Notes: a model not told the origin generated them from the letters alone. A stretch of DNA of 64,000 nt from Pseudobdellovibrionaceae bacterium (GCA_020635055.1 JACKAN010000003.1:178163-242162); one strand, 5' to 3'. Shown: positions 58,201 to 63,545, counted from the stretch's first letter. Program-made: numbers and translations.

Positions 58201-61200
58201 ATTCCCCCATTGTTGGTAACACTAAAAGTGTATTCCGCACTTTGACCAATAGGCAAGTTGCCAAAATCATAAAGGGGAGCTTCAGAAATTTCTAAGAGTG
58301 CCACTGAAGTGCCTAAACCGGTAACATCCACACTGGATTGGGCGGCGGCGATACCATCATTGTAATCTATTAAAAGAGTGTCATTGTGAGTGCCTGTGGT
58401 CACCGGTGAGAACTTTACAACCACAGTACAACTAGCAGAGGCATTGAGTGATCCTGCGCAAGTTCCACCAGTACCGGGATAAGTTCCATCTTTAAATGTA
58501 TAAGGTGCAGCTAAACCAGAGGCCACCATCGCCGAAGCGGTCACGCCTCCTGAATTAGTGAGAGTGAAAACATGATCGGCATTGGAACTAATAGCTAAAG
58601 TGCCATAATTATAAGTGGGAGCATCGCTAATAGTAATCAAAGCTGCATTAGCGCCAGTACCTTGGACATCGCGATAGCTAGTGTCTGTTGTTATCCCATT
58701 ATCATAGTCTAATTGAATGCTGTCAGAGTGAGGTCCCGTAGTTGTAGGCGAATAAGTTACAACTATAGTACAACTTCCCGCGGTAGCTAAGTTCACTCCA
58801 CAATTTCCACCAGTACCAGGATAAGCTCCTCCTTTAAAACTAAAAGGTGCTGTTAAACCCAAGCCGGTAATAGTTGTGGCTGTTAATCCGCCGGTATTGT
58901 TAACATTAAAAATTTGGTCTGTGTTTGAACTTAAAGCTTTCGTTCCAAAATCAAAAATAGGACCATTGGAAATCGCTAAGAAGGCAGCGTTAGCTCCCGT
59001 ACCTTGAATATTTCGCGTAGCTTGTTGCAGCCCTGTGCCGTCGTCATAGTCCACTGTTAAAATATCAGAATGAAGTCCAATAGTAACAGGAGAGTACTTA
59101 ACAACAATAGTACAAGTCGCAGTAGCCGCTAAAGTTACACCACAAGTTCCAGCTGTTCCAGGATATGTTCCACCAGCATAATTAAATGGTGTGGTTAGAA
59201 TTCCACCATCCATCAAAGTGGCACTCACTCCACCATTGTTTTGCACCGTAAAAGTTTTGTCTGTATTTGAACCTACGGCTTTAATACCATAATCAAATGT
59301 GGGTCCGTCTGAAATGGCTAAAAGTGCAGCTGTAGAGGCCGTACCTACTAAGTCTCTAGTGGCGCTGGTGGCGGCGACACCATCATTGTAATCCATTATC
59401 AATGTGTCTGATTTTGCACCAGAGGTGAGAGGGCTAAAATTAATAACCACAGTACAAGAAGCAGCAGCGTTTAATGTGCTTCCGCAATTTCCCCCAGAAC
59501 CTGGGTAAGAACCACCTTTAAAATTAAATGGAACAGCTAAACCGTTTCCATTGATAGCCGTTGCTGTAATAGAACCTGTGTTTTGAATAGTAAAAGTTTT
59601 TTCTGTTGTGGAGCCAACAGCTTTGTTGCCATAGTCATAGGTGGGACCATCAGAAATCGCTAAAAATGCAGAGTTGGCAGCCAAACCTTGGACATCGCGA
59701 GTGACAGTTTTTACAATCAAACCATCATTGTAACTGATTTCAATGGCATCCGAATGGCTACCACCCACAGTCGGAGAATATCTCACAACAATCGAACATG
59801 TCGCTGTGGAAGCTAAGCTAGCACCGCAAGTACCACCTGTTCCAGGATACCCCCCACCTTTAAAACTAAAAGGAGCGGCAATACCTAAATCTGTCATCAC
59901 TGTGGCAGTTAAACCACCGGTGTTTTGAACAGTAAAAGTTTTATCTGTATTGGAACCTATGGCTTGAGATCCATAGTCATAAAGTGGGCCATCGGAAATA
60001 GTTAAAAGGGCCGCTGTAGCGCCTGTACCCGTGACATCACGAGTGGCCACTTGTGCCGTGCTGCCATCATTGTAACTGATTTGAATGGTAGAGTTATGTA
60101 TGCCAGTAGTTGCCGGAGCATAAGTGATAACTATAGTGCAAGTGTTGCTAGAAGCTAATGTTGCGGTACAATTTCCACCGGTACCAGGAAAACTTCCACC
60201 TTTAAAACCAAAGGGGGCCGATATTGGTAAACCTGTTAAAACAGTGGCATCCACACCACCAATATTATCGATGGTAAAAATTTGATCCGTTTGAGTGCTT
60301 ACCGCTTTAGTACCAAAATCAAAAGTGGGTCCGTCAGAAATTATTAAATTGGCGGAGGTAGCCCCAGAACCTTGAATGATGCGTGTGGATGTTTGTGCCG
60401 TACTGCCATCATTGTAATTGATTTCGATGGAATCGCTTTGAACACCAGTGCTCACTGGGGAGTAAGTGACAACCACAGTACAAGATGCAGCAGAAGCCAA
60501 AGTGGCTAAACAATTTCCACCTATTCCTGGATAAGAGCCGCCTTTAAAACTAAAAGGTGAAGCTAAACCTGTGCCTGTCATTCCTGTGGCGGTTAATCCC
60601 CCAGAGTTGTTTAAAGTAAAAACTTGATCGTTTACAGAACCTATAGCCTTAGTTCCATAATCAAAGAGTGGACCTTCACTAATATTTATCACAGCTTGAT
60701 TAGTGCCTGTACCCTGGATATTGCGAGTGGTGTTTAAAACCGAAACCCCATCATTGTAATCGATCTGAATGCTGTCAGAAAAAATACCAGTGGCTGTTGG
60801 GTTAAAAGAAACCACAATAGTACAAGTGCCAGCAGCAATTAAACTCGCACTACAGGTTCCACCAGTACCTGGATAACTTCCACCTTTAAAAAGAAAAGGT
60901 GCTGCCAATCCCGATCCTGCCATAGCCGAAGCGGAGATTCCTCCTGTGTTAGACACTGTAAAAGTATAATCTGTAACTGTACTTAAAGCCTGTGTTCCAT
61001 AGTCGTACAATGGAGCATTAGAGATTTCCAAACTTGCAGCGGCAATACCTGTACCTTTGATATCACGCAAAGAATTTTGTGGGTTCGAACCATCATTATA
61101 ATCTAATTGGATTGTATCAAAAAAGACACCGGCAACTGTAGGAGAAAAATTAACAACAATACTGCAAGCCTGTGAAGGAGTGAATGTCGCACCACAATTT

Positions 61201-61388
61201 CCGCCAACACCAGGATAGCTTCCGCCTTTAAATCTAAAAGGAGCCAAGAGGCCGGTTCCAGTAACTCCCGTAGCCGAACCGGTTCCTGTGTTAGTGACTG
61301 TAAAGACGAAATCTATAGACGAGCCAATGGGGTGAGTCGTAAAATCATAAAGTGGATTTTGTGAGATATCTAAATAACCTAAGTCCAT
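40284..61388 (-). CDS. Giant choice-of-anchor-D repeat protein (7,034-aa open frame), GLUG and LamG-like C-terminus
   Basis: One uninterrupted frame, about 21.1 kb. Residues ~1-6400 are 56 tandem repeats of ~114 aa. A typical unit runs LEISNAPLYDYGTQALS, FTVSNTGG, GLAAPFLFKGGSYPGTGGTC, CTIVVSFNPTATG, IQIDYNDG, RNIQGTG. This is the HYDIN/ASH-like choice-of-anchor-D fold. Nearly every unit has two Cys ~10 residues apart, a probable disulfide. Residues ~6410-6730 are GLUG motifs (GGIVGNMTGGTL, GGLVGYSTATI, GGFIGENAGTI). The end resembles a concanavalin/LamG module plus a short Cys-rich domain. Its true N-terminus (lipobox) lies upstream in other frames. Likely a cell-surface adhesin or fibre; function is inferred. 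Confidence 0.85.
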   Translation of the reverse strand: MDLGYLDISQNPLYDFTTHPIGSSIDFVFTVTNTGTGSATGVTGTGLLAPFRFKGGSYPGVGGNCGATFTPSQACSIVVNFSPTVAGVFFDTIQLDYNDGSNPQNSLRDIKGTGIAAASLEISNAPLYDYGTQALSTVTDYTFTVSNTGGISASAMAGSGLAAPFLFKGGSYPGTGGTCSASLIAAGTCTIVVSFNPTATGIFSDSIQIDYNDGVSVLNTTRNIQGTGTNQAVINISEGPLFDYGTKAIGSVNDQVFTLNNSGGLTATGMTGTGLASPFSFKGGSYPGIGGNCLATLASAASCTVVVTYSPVSTGVQSDSIEINYNDGSTAQTSTRIIQGSGATSANLIISDGPTFDFGTKAVSTQTDQIFTIDNIGGVDATVLTGLPISAPFGFKGGSFPGTGGNCTATLASSNTCTIVITYAPATTGIHNSTIQISYNDGSTAQVATRDVTGTGATAALLTISDGPLYDYGSQAIGSNTDKTFTVQNTGGLTATVMTDLGIAAPFSFKGGGYPGTGGTCGASLASTATCSIVVRYSPTVGGSHSDAIEISYNDGLIVKTVTRDVQGLAANSAFLAISDGPTYDYGNKAVGSTTEKTFTIQNTGSITATAINGNGLAVPFNFKGGSYPGSGGNCGSTLNAAASCTVVINFSPLTSGAKSDTLIMDYNDGVAATSATRDLVGTASTAALLAISDGPTFDYGIKAVGSNTDKTFTVQNNGGVSATLMDGGILTTPFNYAGGTYPGTAGTCGVTLAATATCTIVVKYSPVTIGLHSDILTVDYDDGTGLQQATRNIQGTGANAAFLAISNGPIFDFGTKALSSNTDQIFNVNNTGGLTATTITGLGLTAPFSFKGGAYPGTGGNCGVNLATAGSCTIVVTYSPTTTGPHSDSIQLDYDNGITTDTSYRDVQGTGANAALITISDAPTYNYGTLAISSNADHVFTLTNSGGVTASAMVASGLAAPYTFKDGTYPGTGGTCAGSLNASASCTVVVKFSPVTTGTHNDTLLIDYNDGIAAAQSSVDVTGLGTSVALLEISEAPLYDFGNLPIGQSAEYTFSVTNNGGINATSLAGTGLAAPFNFKGGSYPGAGGTCSSNLAASASCTIIVKYSPTLIGLHQDSIQIDYDNGSGLQSSMRDIQGTGVSAAFLTISDGPLYDYGPVAITGVGEHKFTITNSGNTSASSMVAQALTLPFNYKGGTYPGIGGTCAASLNASTACDIVVTFNPTSTGNHTDTIQINYNNGVSGQSSLRNVQGTGANPAVLSISDGPIYNFGTQSTGSSTDHSFTITNTGGVPASTILPSAMLNPYNYKGGSFPGTGGTCGSVLNNGLSCSVVVTYAPVVIGTHNITFDLNYYDGVTIQVSSRDITGEGATLANLEISDGPTFDYGLQATGSATDHIFTVSNTGGIGATAINPVALTPSYRYKGGSYPGAGGDCNTTLSAAATCNIVVVFAPAIDGTHNDTLRLDYNDGSNAKSTTRALTGQSASPANLTISDGPTFNYGVAANGSAVDHTFIVQNSGGVSSSGMAGSGLAAPFDFKDGNYPGTGGTCSAALAPATSCTVVVTYAPTVTGLQSDILLVDYNDGVINKSATRNLQGTSTSPAILTISETDPYSFGSRAIGSNTTHSFTITNIGGVIATSLSGSGLALPFSFAGGSFPGVGGTCTSTLANSGACTVVLNFSPSVPGLQNDTLEINYNNGVGMQMVTRDVEGTASSSALLVVSDGPTYDFGVNALGSVAEYTFTVQNTGDVSATAIVDTAALAAPFAYKGGSYPGIGGTCSNFINSLATCTIVLTYSPVTSGNHSDSVVISYFDGVITKNTSRDLQGVGADPASISISDGPSYSYGNVAIGGNKDKIFTLTNNGGVPATSMAGSGLALPFRFKGGGYPGTGGDCGATLASGASCNVVVAFLPTAAGNFTDSILIDYNDGVAVQQASRDIDGDGLLSAFLAISDGPTYDFGILAVGSSAEKTFTVQNTGGLQATAMNGTGLAAPFAFKGPGYPGTGGTCSATLNSGASCTIVVRFAPLAINVFSDSIQMDYNNGLGATNAFRDIQGSADSPAVIDISDSPTYNYGTITVGGSAEHSFTLTNNGGIAASSIVASGLAAPYTFKGGTYPGTGGTCTGTLAASATCSIIVSFNPTISGTHNDTLNVNYNDGLAPQLSARDITGASGTPAILEIGNAPEYDFGTKALGSTNDHTFSVDNTGGSDANSVAGAGLAAPFNFKGGSYPGIGGTCTATITASSTCTIVVTYSPSTSALHTDTIDLNYNDGVAAQTANRDVKGTGASAAYISISEVDPYDYGVQATGSSTDKIFTLTNTGSLASSVMTGTGLAAPFSYKGPGYPGTGGTCASGLAPTASCTIVVTYAPVTTGAHNDTIEITYNNGLIAAQSDRIVQGTGANPAVLAFTEAPLYDYGTKGVGSTTDHTFTIQNSGGVPSTLMADAGGLAAPFNYKGGTYPGFGGNCGVTIPAAGSCTIVLTYAPVATGLHSDTLIVDYHNGISTQQVNINLQGTGANLAFLTISDGPSFDYGTVAIGFTAEHTFTITNTGGVASTAMAGTGLIAPYQFKSGTYPGAGGNCNSTLAASGTCTIVVTYTPTASGVHNDTIQIDYNDGSIASSALGDVTGAGANSALLTISDGPTFDYGVNAVGSSVDHTFTINNIGGVTATGLADAGALAAPFNYKDGSYPGTGGSCGSSLNNGLQCTIIVTYTPTATGSHSDAIQLNYNNGVTSTNVQRNIQGTATNPALLILSETDPYNFGNKALGSTTEYTFTISNTGGVPATAMAGAGLASPFEYKDGSYPGTGGSCGLTVNNGGNCTIIVTYTPATAAVHNDTIEINYNDGAAVAQATRNITGTGTSSAYLEISDSPTYDYQDRAVGSVTEKTFSINNTGSVTATAISGGGLTLPFRYKGGSFPGIGGNCGATLAAAGTCDFVVEYAPTASGAHVNTIDISYSNGASTQHAFRNIQGLGVNPAFLAISNSPNYNWGNRAVGSVNEFTLTIDNTGGFAASGITGSGLASPFAFKGGSYPGFGGTCGAGLSAGGNCTIIVTYSPLATGAHSDTIVIDYNDGVALQQATRDLLGSGVIAAFLDISDATSYNFGVKARGSVSTHTFVVTNTGGAAATSIALASALAAPFTFNGGPYPGVGGDCSATLGIGATCNIVVRFSPTANGLFTDSLDLNYNNGSGAVLAQRDMEGTGADPALLVVDQGPTYNFGTITVGASVNHIFVVENQGGVPATVMSGSGLVAPYLFSGGYPGAGGNCGVSLAAGATCQIEVNFNPSITGTFNDTVIVGYNDGAAVQQATRDLTAIASTPAILDISNSPSYNFGIKPLGSVNDFSFTVTNNGGSPATSIAGVGLAAPFAYKDGTYPGTGGSCGTTINNGDNCTVIVSFSPTAAGVVSDTIQLDYNDGLIVKSALRDVNGEGANAGFLTISDSPFYDFGTKAIGSINEYTFVITNTGALSTSAMAGSGLAAPYSFKGPGYPGTGGTCSSALAPSGTCTIVVRYAPTIVGFHGDAILIDYNDGLVAQQLQRNIQGTGVNPADLVISEIDPFDYGTKGVGSVNDYTFTITNNGEVPATAMANVGLVAPFSFKGGPYPGIGGNCGVSLAASAVCTMVVTYAPTATGFHSNTIQINYNNGAAAVNTQRQIQGTGANLAFLTITDGPTFNFGTQAHGSNTDKTFTVQNTGGVAATAMAGSGLAVPYSFKGGSYPGIGGNCNATLATSATCTIVVTFSPVADGTFNDSIQIDYNDGDTVTSVLRNVTGVGAAPAFLTITDGPTYNYGIKAVGSNTDKTFTVENTGGVQATLLANVAFSGPFTFKDGPYPGTGGDCGGSLNAGLTCTIVVTYSPVATGSHSDNIKLNYNDGTIVPAQVTRAIAGTATTPALIDISDGPEYDFGSKALGSTTEYTLTLTNNGGAQATAMAGGGLAAPFEFKGGSYPGLGATCSPTLASGNSCTIIVTYSPSTVATHNDMIEINYNNGAALTQSTRNVKGTGSPTAFLTISDTPTWDFASQPLGALVEHTFTITNTGSLTATALSAYGLALPYRFKNGLYPGTGGTCNTSLVASNACTIIVEYLPTSTGVHNDTLNIDYNNGAVLATASVNITGNGVNPAVIDISNSPTYNFGNQATGSSVDATLTLTNNGGYAASGMAGSGLAAPFIFKGGTYPGGGTCGTSLGVGLNCTVIITYSPSTVATHNDTVLIDYFDGAGSQQSTRDITGTGVVAAFLEIADGPTFDFGTVARNSSTDHLFVVTNTGGAAASAITGGVIPAPFSFKGGPYPGIGGNCGASLGIGGSCNIVVKYNPTANGVHSENVTLNYNDGSGAAIATRNVQGIAADPALLDITDGPTYNFNSVVVSAVAEHTFSITNNGGVPATGIFGSGLANPYTFKGGSYPGGGTCGVSINASATCTVIVEFAPLATGVRNDTMVINYNDGLSAVNSTRDITGTGMNPAFITISEIDPYNYGDQAVGSTTEHTFTLTNTGGTQATVMSGGGLASPFAFKGGAYPGGGTCGPTLNTSTACTIIVTFTPNSMGVKSDQIIISYNDGGSVQQTLRTVTGTGVGAAQLTITDGPIYNYNLQATGSSTDHTFIVENIGSINASSMVGTGLAAPFSFKGGPYPGIGGTCNTDLAAGLTCTIVVTYAPTVVNTGDVDSIIIQFNDGALPQSSSRNVTGDAALPAVLSITGTPHNFGTKGVTSVNDQSFTLQNTGGVPATTVSEVGLNSPFSIKNITWPGIGGNCGTSIPAGSSCTFVVSFSPSATGPFSDTIDLSYNDGATSQNITGNVSGTGAPLASLVISDATTFDFGTKAVSSVTEHTFNIDNVGGVAASGITGSGLATPFRFKGGSFPGIGGDCLATLNASSSCTMVVEFAPISQGPFADTIQVDYNDSVNAQTSTRAVSGTGASSAVLTISEANPYNFGSHAVGSVTEHTFIVTNSGGVAADSIVAQPIALPFRYKNGIYPGTGGTCSGTLPATVGNTCTLIVEFAPTASGTPSSTIQLDYYNGASNQSATRDIQGTATTPGVLIISDGATYNFGTFAVLSSTPHTFTITNTGQTSVTSIAEQGLSLPFEYLDGSFPGTGGTCTATLPAVTSNTCTIVVSFKPTSVGSFGDTLQLNYYDGANNQSVTRPMTGNGGAAATLEISDSPDFNYGTLAVGSNTDHTFTISNTGAVQATALTPQAFGTGVFNFKGGSYPGGGSCGSTLSASTACTVIVTYSPVATVLSSDTLQMTYNDGVTGQTAARNISGTGATAANITITESDPYNYGTVPLNSPRDHLFTLQNTGAVSATSLGGSGLAAPFTFAGGSFPGVGGGNCTSSLAAGASCDIVVRFLPTTTGIKNDTIQINYYNGASAANTLRDVTGNAVANALLVVSNNPSYSFGTVARSSVNEYTFTVTNTGGYDATSVSSANFSAPYTYKGGTFPGIGGDCGTTIPTAAPPCNVVVVYSPTANGTHNATMTIDYNNGASVVNATRSITGTAANPALLTFSSGTTYDYGTKALASDTPYSFTLTNSGGVPATGLAEVGLAAPYNFTGNVYPGTGGTCLTTTINAGQSCTVLISFKPTATGSTSDTIDFSYNDGTAVGKNVTRGVTGTGANQALLSWDDGSSYDFGATPVGTTLSYIFNITNSGGVQATGLNLSLSTVFRYVGGSYPGFGGSCSTTLGATLSCQVAIEFAPNAPTTFNDTFNFNYNNGATVTSADIDLLGEGEALAVLTISDNPLYDFGLVANNSVNEFTFTVSNVGTVAATNLSGDALTSFYNYKGGTFPGIGGTCTNGGTLGASPATCTVVVEYAPTSVGLHSTTLKVNYNNSVTAKVVNRAIVGTAAAEGVLAYNPYNYGSVARGSVTPLQIVITNTGGVPVTGISSVFSGTFRYVGGAYPGTGTPSGYGLCGLTLNVAAACAVLIEFAPTVNGFDSSTLNIDYNDGANSQTASALYTGTAVNPALLNIDVAPEFDFGSKPTSSTTTQTIYITNNGQVTASSITGIGLSSPFGYGGSGFFPGGGSCLATLAPSNTCTVVVKFSPTVDGSYFNPAFAIRYNNGVATVNSGLQLRGVGVGPANLEYRSNLSTTITSYNFGTVAVGATDAYVNIYLYNTGSTAASSIAVNSLPAPFKFYGGSYPGGGGATCGTDINSVSNTPNYCIITLQYDPTVVGVSNQSLVMDYYDGVTNKQATIPLTGTAANPALLTISDSDPYSYGTYQVGASPNHLFTLTNTGGVSAAFYPITLNPPYQFVGGSFPGDGGNCGATLAGSNATCTLDIAFVPTAAGIFSDTITVGYDDGVFGNLVQRSVTGTATSPAILTISLSEPYNFGPKTLNSQNEVYFLITNNGSVNATSMGGVPLSSTFTWANGSYPGNGNCTNLLGNGQSCQVSVIFTPNAAGSFSDTMTINYHDSAQMQTANKTLQGSAMSSSYCVGKTTGSPYAGGSGTVGTPYTICTTQQFLNITSNLGSYFELRDDLDFNGITFTPVGSSGSPFTGNFNGKNYDIRNVTYNNKGTSGVGLFGYSSGSISNVQMITPNITGGNHTGGIVGNMTGGTLNYSRVSGGTVSSTNTNTANGVGGAVGTAAGTLTEISSSANISGNYNVGGLVGYSTATISKSYATGTVNGINSKAGGFAGYHNTGTLSDSFASGAVTGSDKVGGFIGENAGTITRAHSNGSVSGSTNVGGFAGSSSGSDSSSFWNTSNSGQGSSAGSASGLNNTDMKDYVSFTTWNFNGVWKMEGSYPLLSLFTSAELTVPASFVKNETFEGAGTVETWGSSVVTASNIYDVDSTGFISDSSPSWWGTQSLNVNTIFGNAPDDAYNTLALSPARNHTWTSFDVAVTSVNVSSGDVSLMTATNTAGTSVAWEVIIQNTGAGVFQFRFDVYHDGLVHSYNWPSGGNGLSLNQIYRMEINWDINKDFWEVRVNKASKFNGVLSSSGATLNIGQIIAGSSLGISSNAKYELDNLKVSIPLTPANMTQDVESIITLTSSGTPDSCSIQNPRNVTVTKPCSCTGGSCTVGVTGFSGYIGSGRFDYTVKKDGKTSNSSAVELNIL
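41200..42165 (-). other. GLUG-repeat region of the giant protein
   Basis: After the last beta-sandwich repeat comes SSYCVGKTTGSPYAGGSGTV, an LRDDLDFNGITF-FTPVG block, then about seven short G-G-hydrophobic-G-turn units (VGLFGYSSGSI, GGIVGNM, GGAVGTAAGTL, GGLVGYSTATI, GGFAGYHNTGTL, GGFIGENAGTI, GGFAGSSSG). GLUG motifs form a beta-helix-like stalk in secreted adhesins and proteases. Confidence 0.75.
42170..61388 (-). repeat. Tandem ~342-bp coding repeats (56 units)
   Basis: Units counted from the conserved opening I-S-D-x-P-x-Y-[DN]-[FY]-G; 56 are present, and 56 x 342 bp agrees with the ~19.2-kb span. The units share protein sequence but are clearly diverged in DNA, so this is an old array rather than a recent expansion. 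Nearly all have the same length; a few (LAYNPYNYGSVARG, LSITGTPHNFGTKG) are shortened at the start. Three more units lie upstream in the damaged region. Confidence 0.8.
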
Positions 61389-62062
61389 CCCCGTGGCAAG
61401 CTCTTGTGGTAGCTCAAAGGCTTGCCATTATTATATGTGACTTGGACATTTGCCAGTTTTAAACCCGCCGAGATGGTGAAAAAAATAACTACGATAGTAC
61501 AACTTTGACCGTTATTTAATGTTCCTGTACAAGAAGTTCCACCGGTCCCAGGATACAAACTATTTTTAAAACCAAAGGCGCTAAAATTGTACCACCACCC
61601 AAAAGTGGCAGGACTGTTTCCATTATTGAGAATTACAGTAAACACATGTTCGCTAATAGAGCTTACAGCTTTGGTTCCATAGTCATAAAATTAGGACTAT
61701 CCGAAATATCAACATGGCAGGGAGTTACCCGTACCTCGAATGTTTCGCTCGCGCGGTCACTGGCAGCACCATTAAAATAAGAGGTCAATTTTAGAAACAT
61801 GTAATCCTGCAGCAGGAGGAGAAAGGTCAAAAACAGGAGCTACAGTTGTCACCAGCAGTGATTGTATTTAAACATGTTCCACCGGTTCAGGGAAGGCTCC
61901 ACCTTTGTAGCTAAAGCTGAACTTCTTAAACTGTTAGCAGTAAGACTAGAAACTTATAGGGTTTCACATGTTTTCTACTAACAAATATTATTACTCAGCA
62001 GTACCACCTATGGCCAAGAGCCGAAGTCGTATTCAGGATCTTCGAAACCACTAATTTTGCTA
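61379..62062 (-). pseudogene. Frameshifted segment of the giant gene (two repeat units)
   Basis: Pieces of two repeat units lie in different frames. ISGFEDPEYDFGS is in one frame. FSYKGGAFP, NTITAGDNC and RNIRGTGNSLP follow in others. YDYGTKAVSSISEHVFTVIL and LYPGTGGTSCTGTLNNGQSC lead to SLPRG and a stop where the big frame begins. At least five small insertions or deletions are needed to join the lipoprotein N-terminus to the 7,034-aa frame. The intact reading on both sides makes a local assembly or sequencing error as likely as true decay. Confidence 0.65.
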
Positions 62063-62848
62063 AGTGGCCCTGTCCTTGAGTGAGCGAGTGGCAACGCGTT
62101 CAATGGAATTATCCTTATAATGAATCTCAACTTCACTGGCAAAAAACCCAACTTCAGTGGGTGCAAAGGATACGACAAACTTACAGTCTTCTCCGCCATT
62201 GAGTTCCAGTCCGCAAGTGCCACCTGTTCCTGGGAAAGCACCCCCTTTAAATTTAAAGGGAAGATCTTCAATAAAACCTGAAATGTTAGTCGCTTTACTG
62301 GTGCCCGTATTATCTAATATAAAGGCAAAAGAGCGTACAGCTCCCACGGCCTCAGATTCAAAATCATAGGTGGGTCCATCAGAGATCACCAATAATTGTT
62401 CTGGGAATGTGGCTAAATTGAATGGAATTTGAATCTGACCTTTGGGCAGTTTGGCATAAACAACAAATTTTTTGTCCAGTTTGTTGGGAGCTAAAATATT
62501 GGTGGCCACATTGCCCGTGCGATCTGAAATTGTACTGGCCGTCAGTATACTTGCGCCATTAGACTCTTCAGTACTGAACTCAACAGTCACTCCAGGAATG
62601 GGATCACCCAGGGGGTCTACCACTTTGGCAACTATAGGGTAGTTGAATTTTTGTCCAGGATCCGCAAACTGTCCATCACCACTAGCGACAACTAAATTTA
62701 TTCCTAAACTACCTTGTTCGGTGATTTGTTTATTACCAATACCTTCAGTACAGGCAATAAAAGAAGAGGATAATAACAGCAGTTGAAAAGTTTTAAGACT
62801 TTTCAAAAAATAACGTGATAATACATTATTAGCTGTATGTACTTTCAT
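62060..62848 (-). CDS. N-terminal part of the giant gene: lipoprotein signal, Big-1-like domain, first repeat
   Basis: 262 residues from an ATG with GAGGAAAA upstream. A type II signal peptide (FQLLLLSSSFIAC, Cys33) would anchor the protein as a lipoprotein. Residues ~45-140 resemble a bacterial Ig-like (Big-1, invasin-type) domain: VAKVVDPLGDPIPGVTVEFS, then ASTISDRTGNVATNILAPNK. Residues ~150-258 are one choice-of-anchor-D repeat (SDGPTYDFESEAVGAV, FKGGAFPGTGGTC, FVVSFAPTEVG), after which the frame breaks. It almost certainly belongs to the same gene as the 7,034-aa frame. Confidence 0.8.
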   Translation of the reverse strand: MKVHTANNVLSRYFLKSLKTFQLLLLSSSFIACTEGIGNKQITEQGSLGINLVVASGDGQFADPGQKFNYPIVAKVVDPLGDPIPGVTVEFSTEESNGASILTASTISDRTGNVATNILAPNKLDKKFVVYAKLPKGQIQIPFNLATFPEQLLVISDGPTYDFESEAVGAVRSFAFILDNTGTSKATNISGFIEDLPFKFKGGAFPGTGGTCGLELNGGEDCKFVVSFAPTEVGFFASEVEIHYKDNSIERVATRSLKDRAT

Positions 62849-62875
62849 TAATTTTCCTCAAACGCTCCGCTATAA

Positions 62876-62905
62876 ATTACACACTCTAAATAATAAGTTT
62901 ATCAA
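62876..62905 (-). promoter_or_regulatory. Candidate promoter of the giant gene
   Basis: On the minus strand TTGATA (62900-62905) and TGTAAT (62876-62881) are separated by 18 nt, 28 nt upstream of the lipoprotein ATG. A sigma70-like arrangement by eye; untested. Confidence 0.3.
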
Positions 62906-63045
62906 AGGTGCAGAGCTTGTGTTGTACTTGTCGGCCTAACTCCTTGATAAGTTGAAACTTAGTTCTATAATATGTGCTCCCTAAAATTCTAACACCAAGG
63001 TCCAGAACCAACTAAAAATTTAAACAAAGTGACTCACATTAACAC

Positions 63046-63436
63046 AAGGTTCCCGGTTAAATTTCCGATAAGCACCAAGTCAAATCTCAAAACAACACGA
63101 TTTTTAAAAACAGACATTTTAAAAATGTATTTTTAATCCTGTTGATAAGTTAACATTTGAAATCACTTAATTCGAAAATTTTGCACTGCTCGAAGCCCAC
63201 ACAATTATACACATATCTGTATTTAAAATAAATTGCCCGGAATGATCAGTATGCATACCTAAGCAATTCCGCTTTAGTATTTACTATATATATTCTGAAG
63301 AAATAGCTTTAAAAACAAAAGTCGCTGCTGTCACTTTATTCTGGGCCATCTTAAGTCTGCGTCGAGTTCCAAATTCAACATTATCATCAAAATCAATTGT
63401 ACTTTTGCGTGCCGATTTTAACCGGGAACTTATTGT
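63046..63436. repeat. Second copy of the 25-nt repeat with a degenerate inverted partner
   Basis: 63046-63070 is identical to the 25-mer at 40186-40210. An imperfect inverted partner lies at ~63411-63436 (core TTTAACCGGGAAC at 63417-63429), followed by TTATTGTT as in the right arm of the bolA-side copy. The ~340 bp between them is AT-rich and carries only a weak 57-codon minus-strand frame. No gene is seen at 62906-63045. Confidence 0.6.
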
Positions 63437-63457
63437 TTTAATTACATTGGCTGTCAA
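63284..63457 (-). CDS. Possible 57-aa basic protein inside the repeat element
   Basis: TTG-started frame reading through the degenerate right repeat: LKSARKSTIDFDDNVEFGTR, then RRLKMAQNKVTAATFVFKAI and SSEYI. Composition is protein-like and basic, but no homology or ribosome-binding site is evident. It could be a remnant of a protein once carried by the element. Confidence 0.25.
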   Translation of the reverse strand: MTANVIKTISSRLKSARKSTIDFDDNVEFGTRRRLKMAQNKVTAATFVFKAISSEYI

Positions 63458-63545
63458 TTAAATGTGCAAAACTCTAAACCCTAAGTTAGCTTAAACATTG
63501 AAGAACACTTGTTTAATTGGCATTTTAAATGCACTTCACTTGTGT

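Noticed and set aside
41401..59928. Numerous plus-strand open frames of 60-157 codons within the giant gene
   Set aside because: They are antisense shadows of the Gly/Thr/Ser-rich repeats; they recur at the same phase of each unit and have no starts with ribosome-binding sites.
42170..61388. Regular repeats that could be mistaken for a CRISPR or satellite array
   Set aside because: The period is ~342 bp, the units are coding and diverged in DNA, and there are no short identical repeats with unique spacers.
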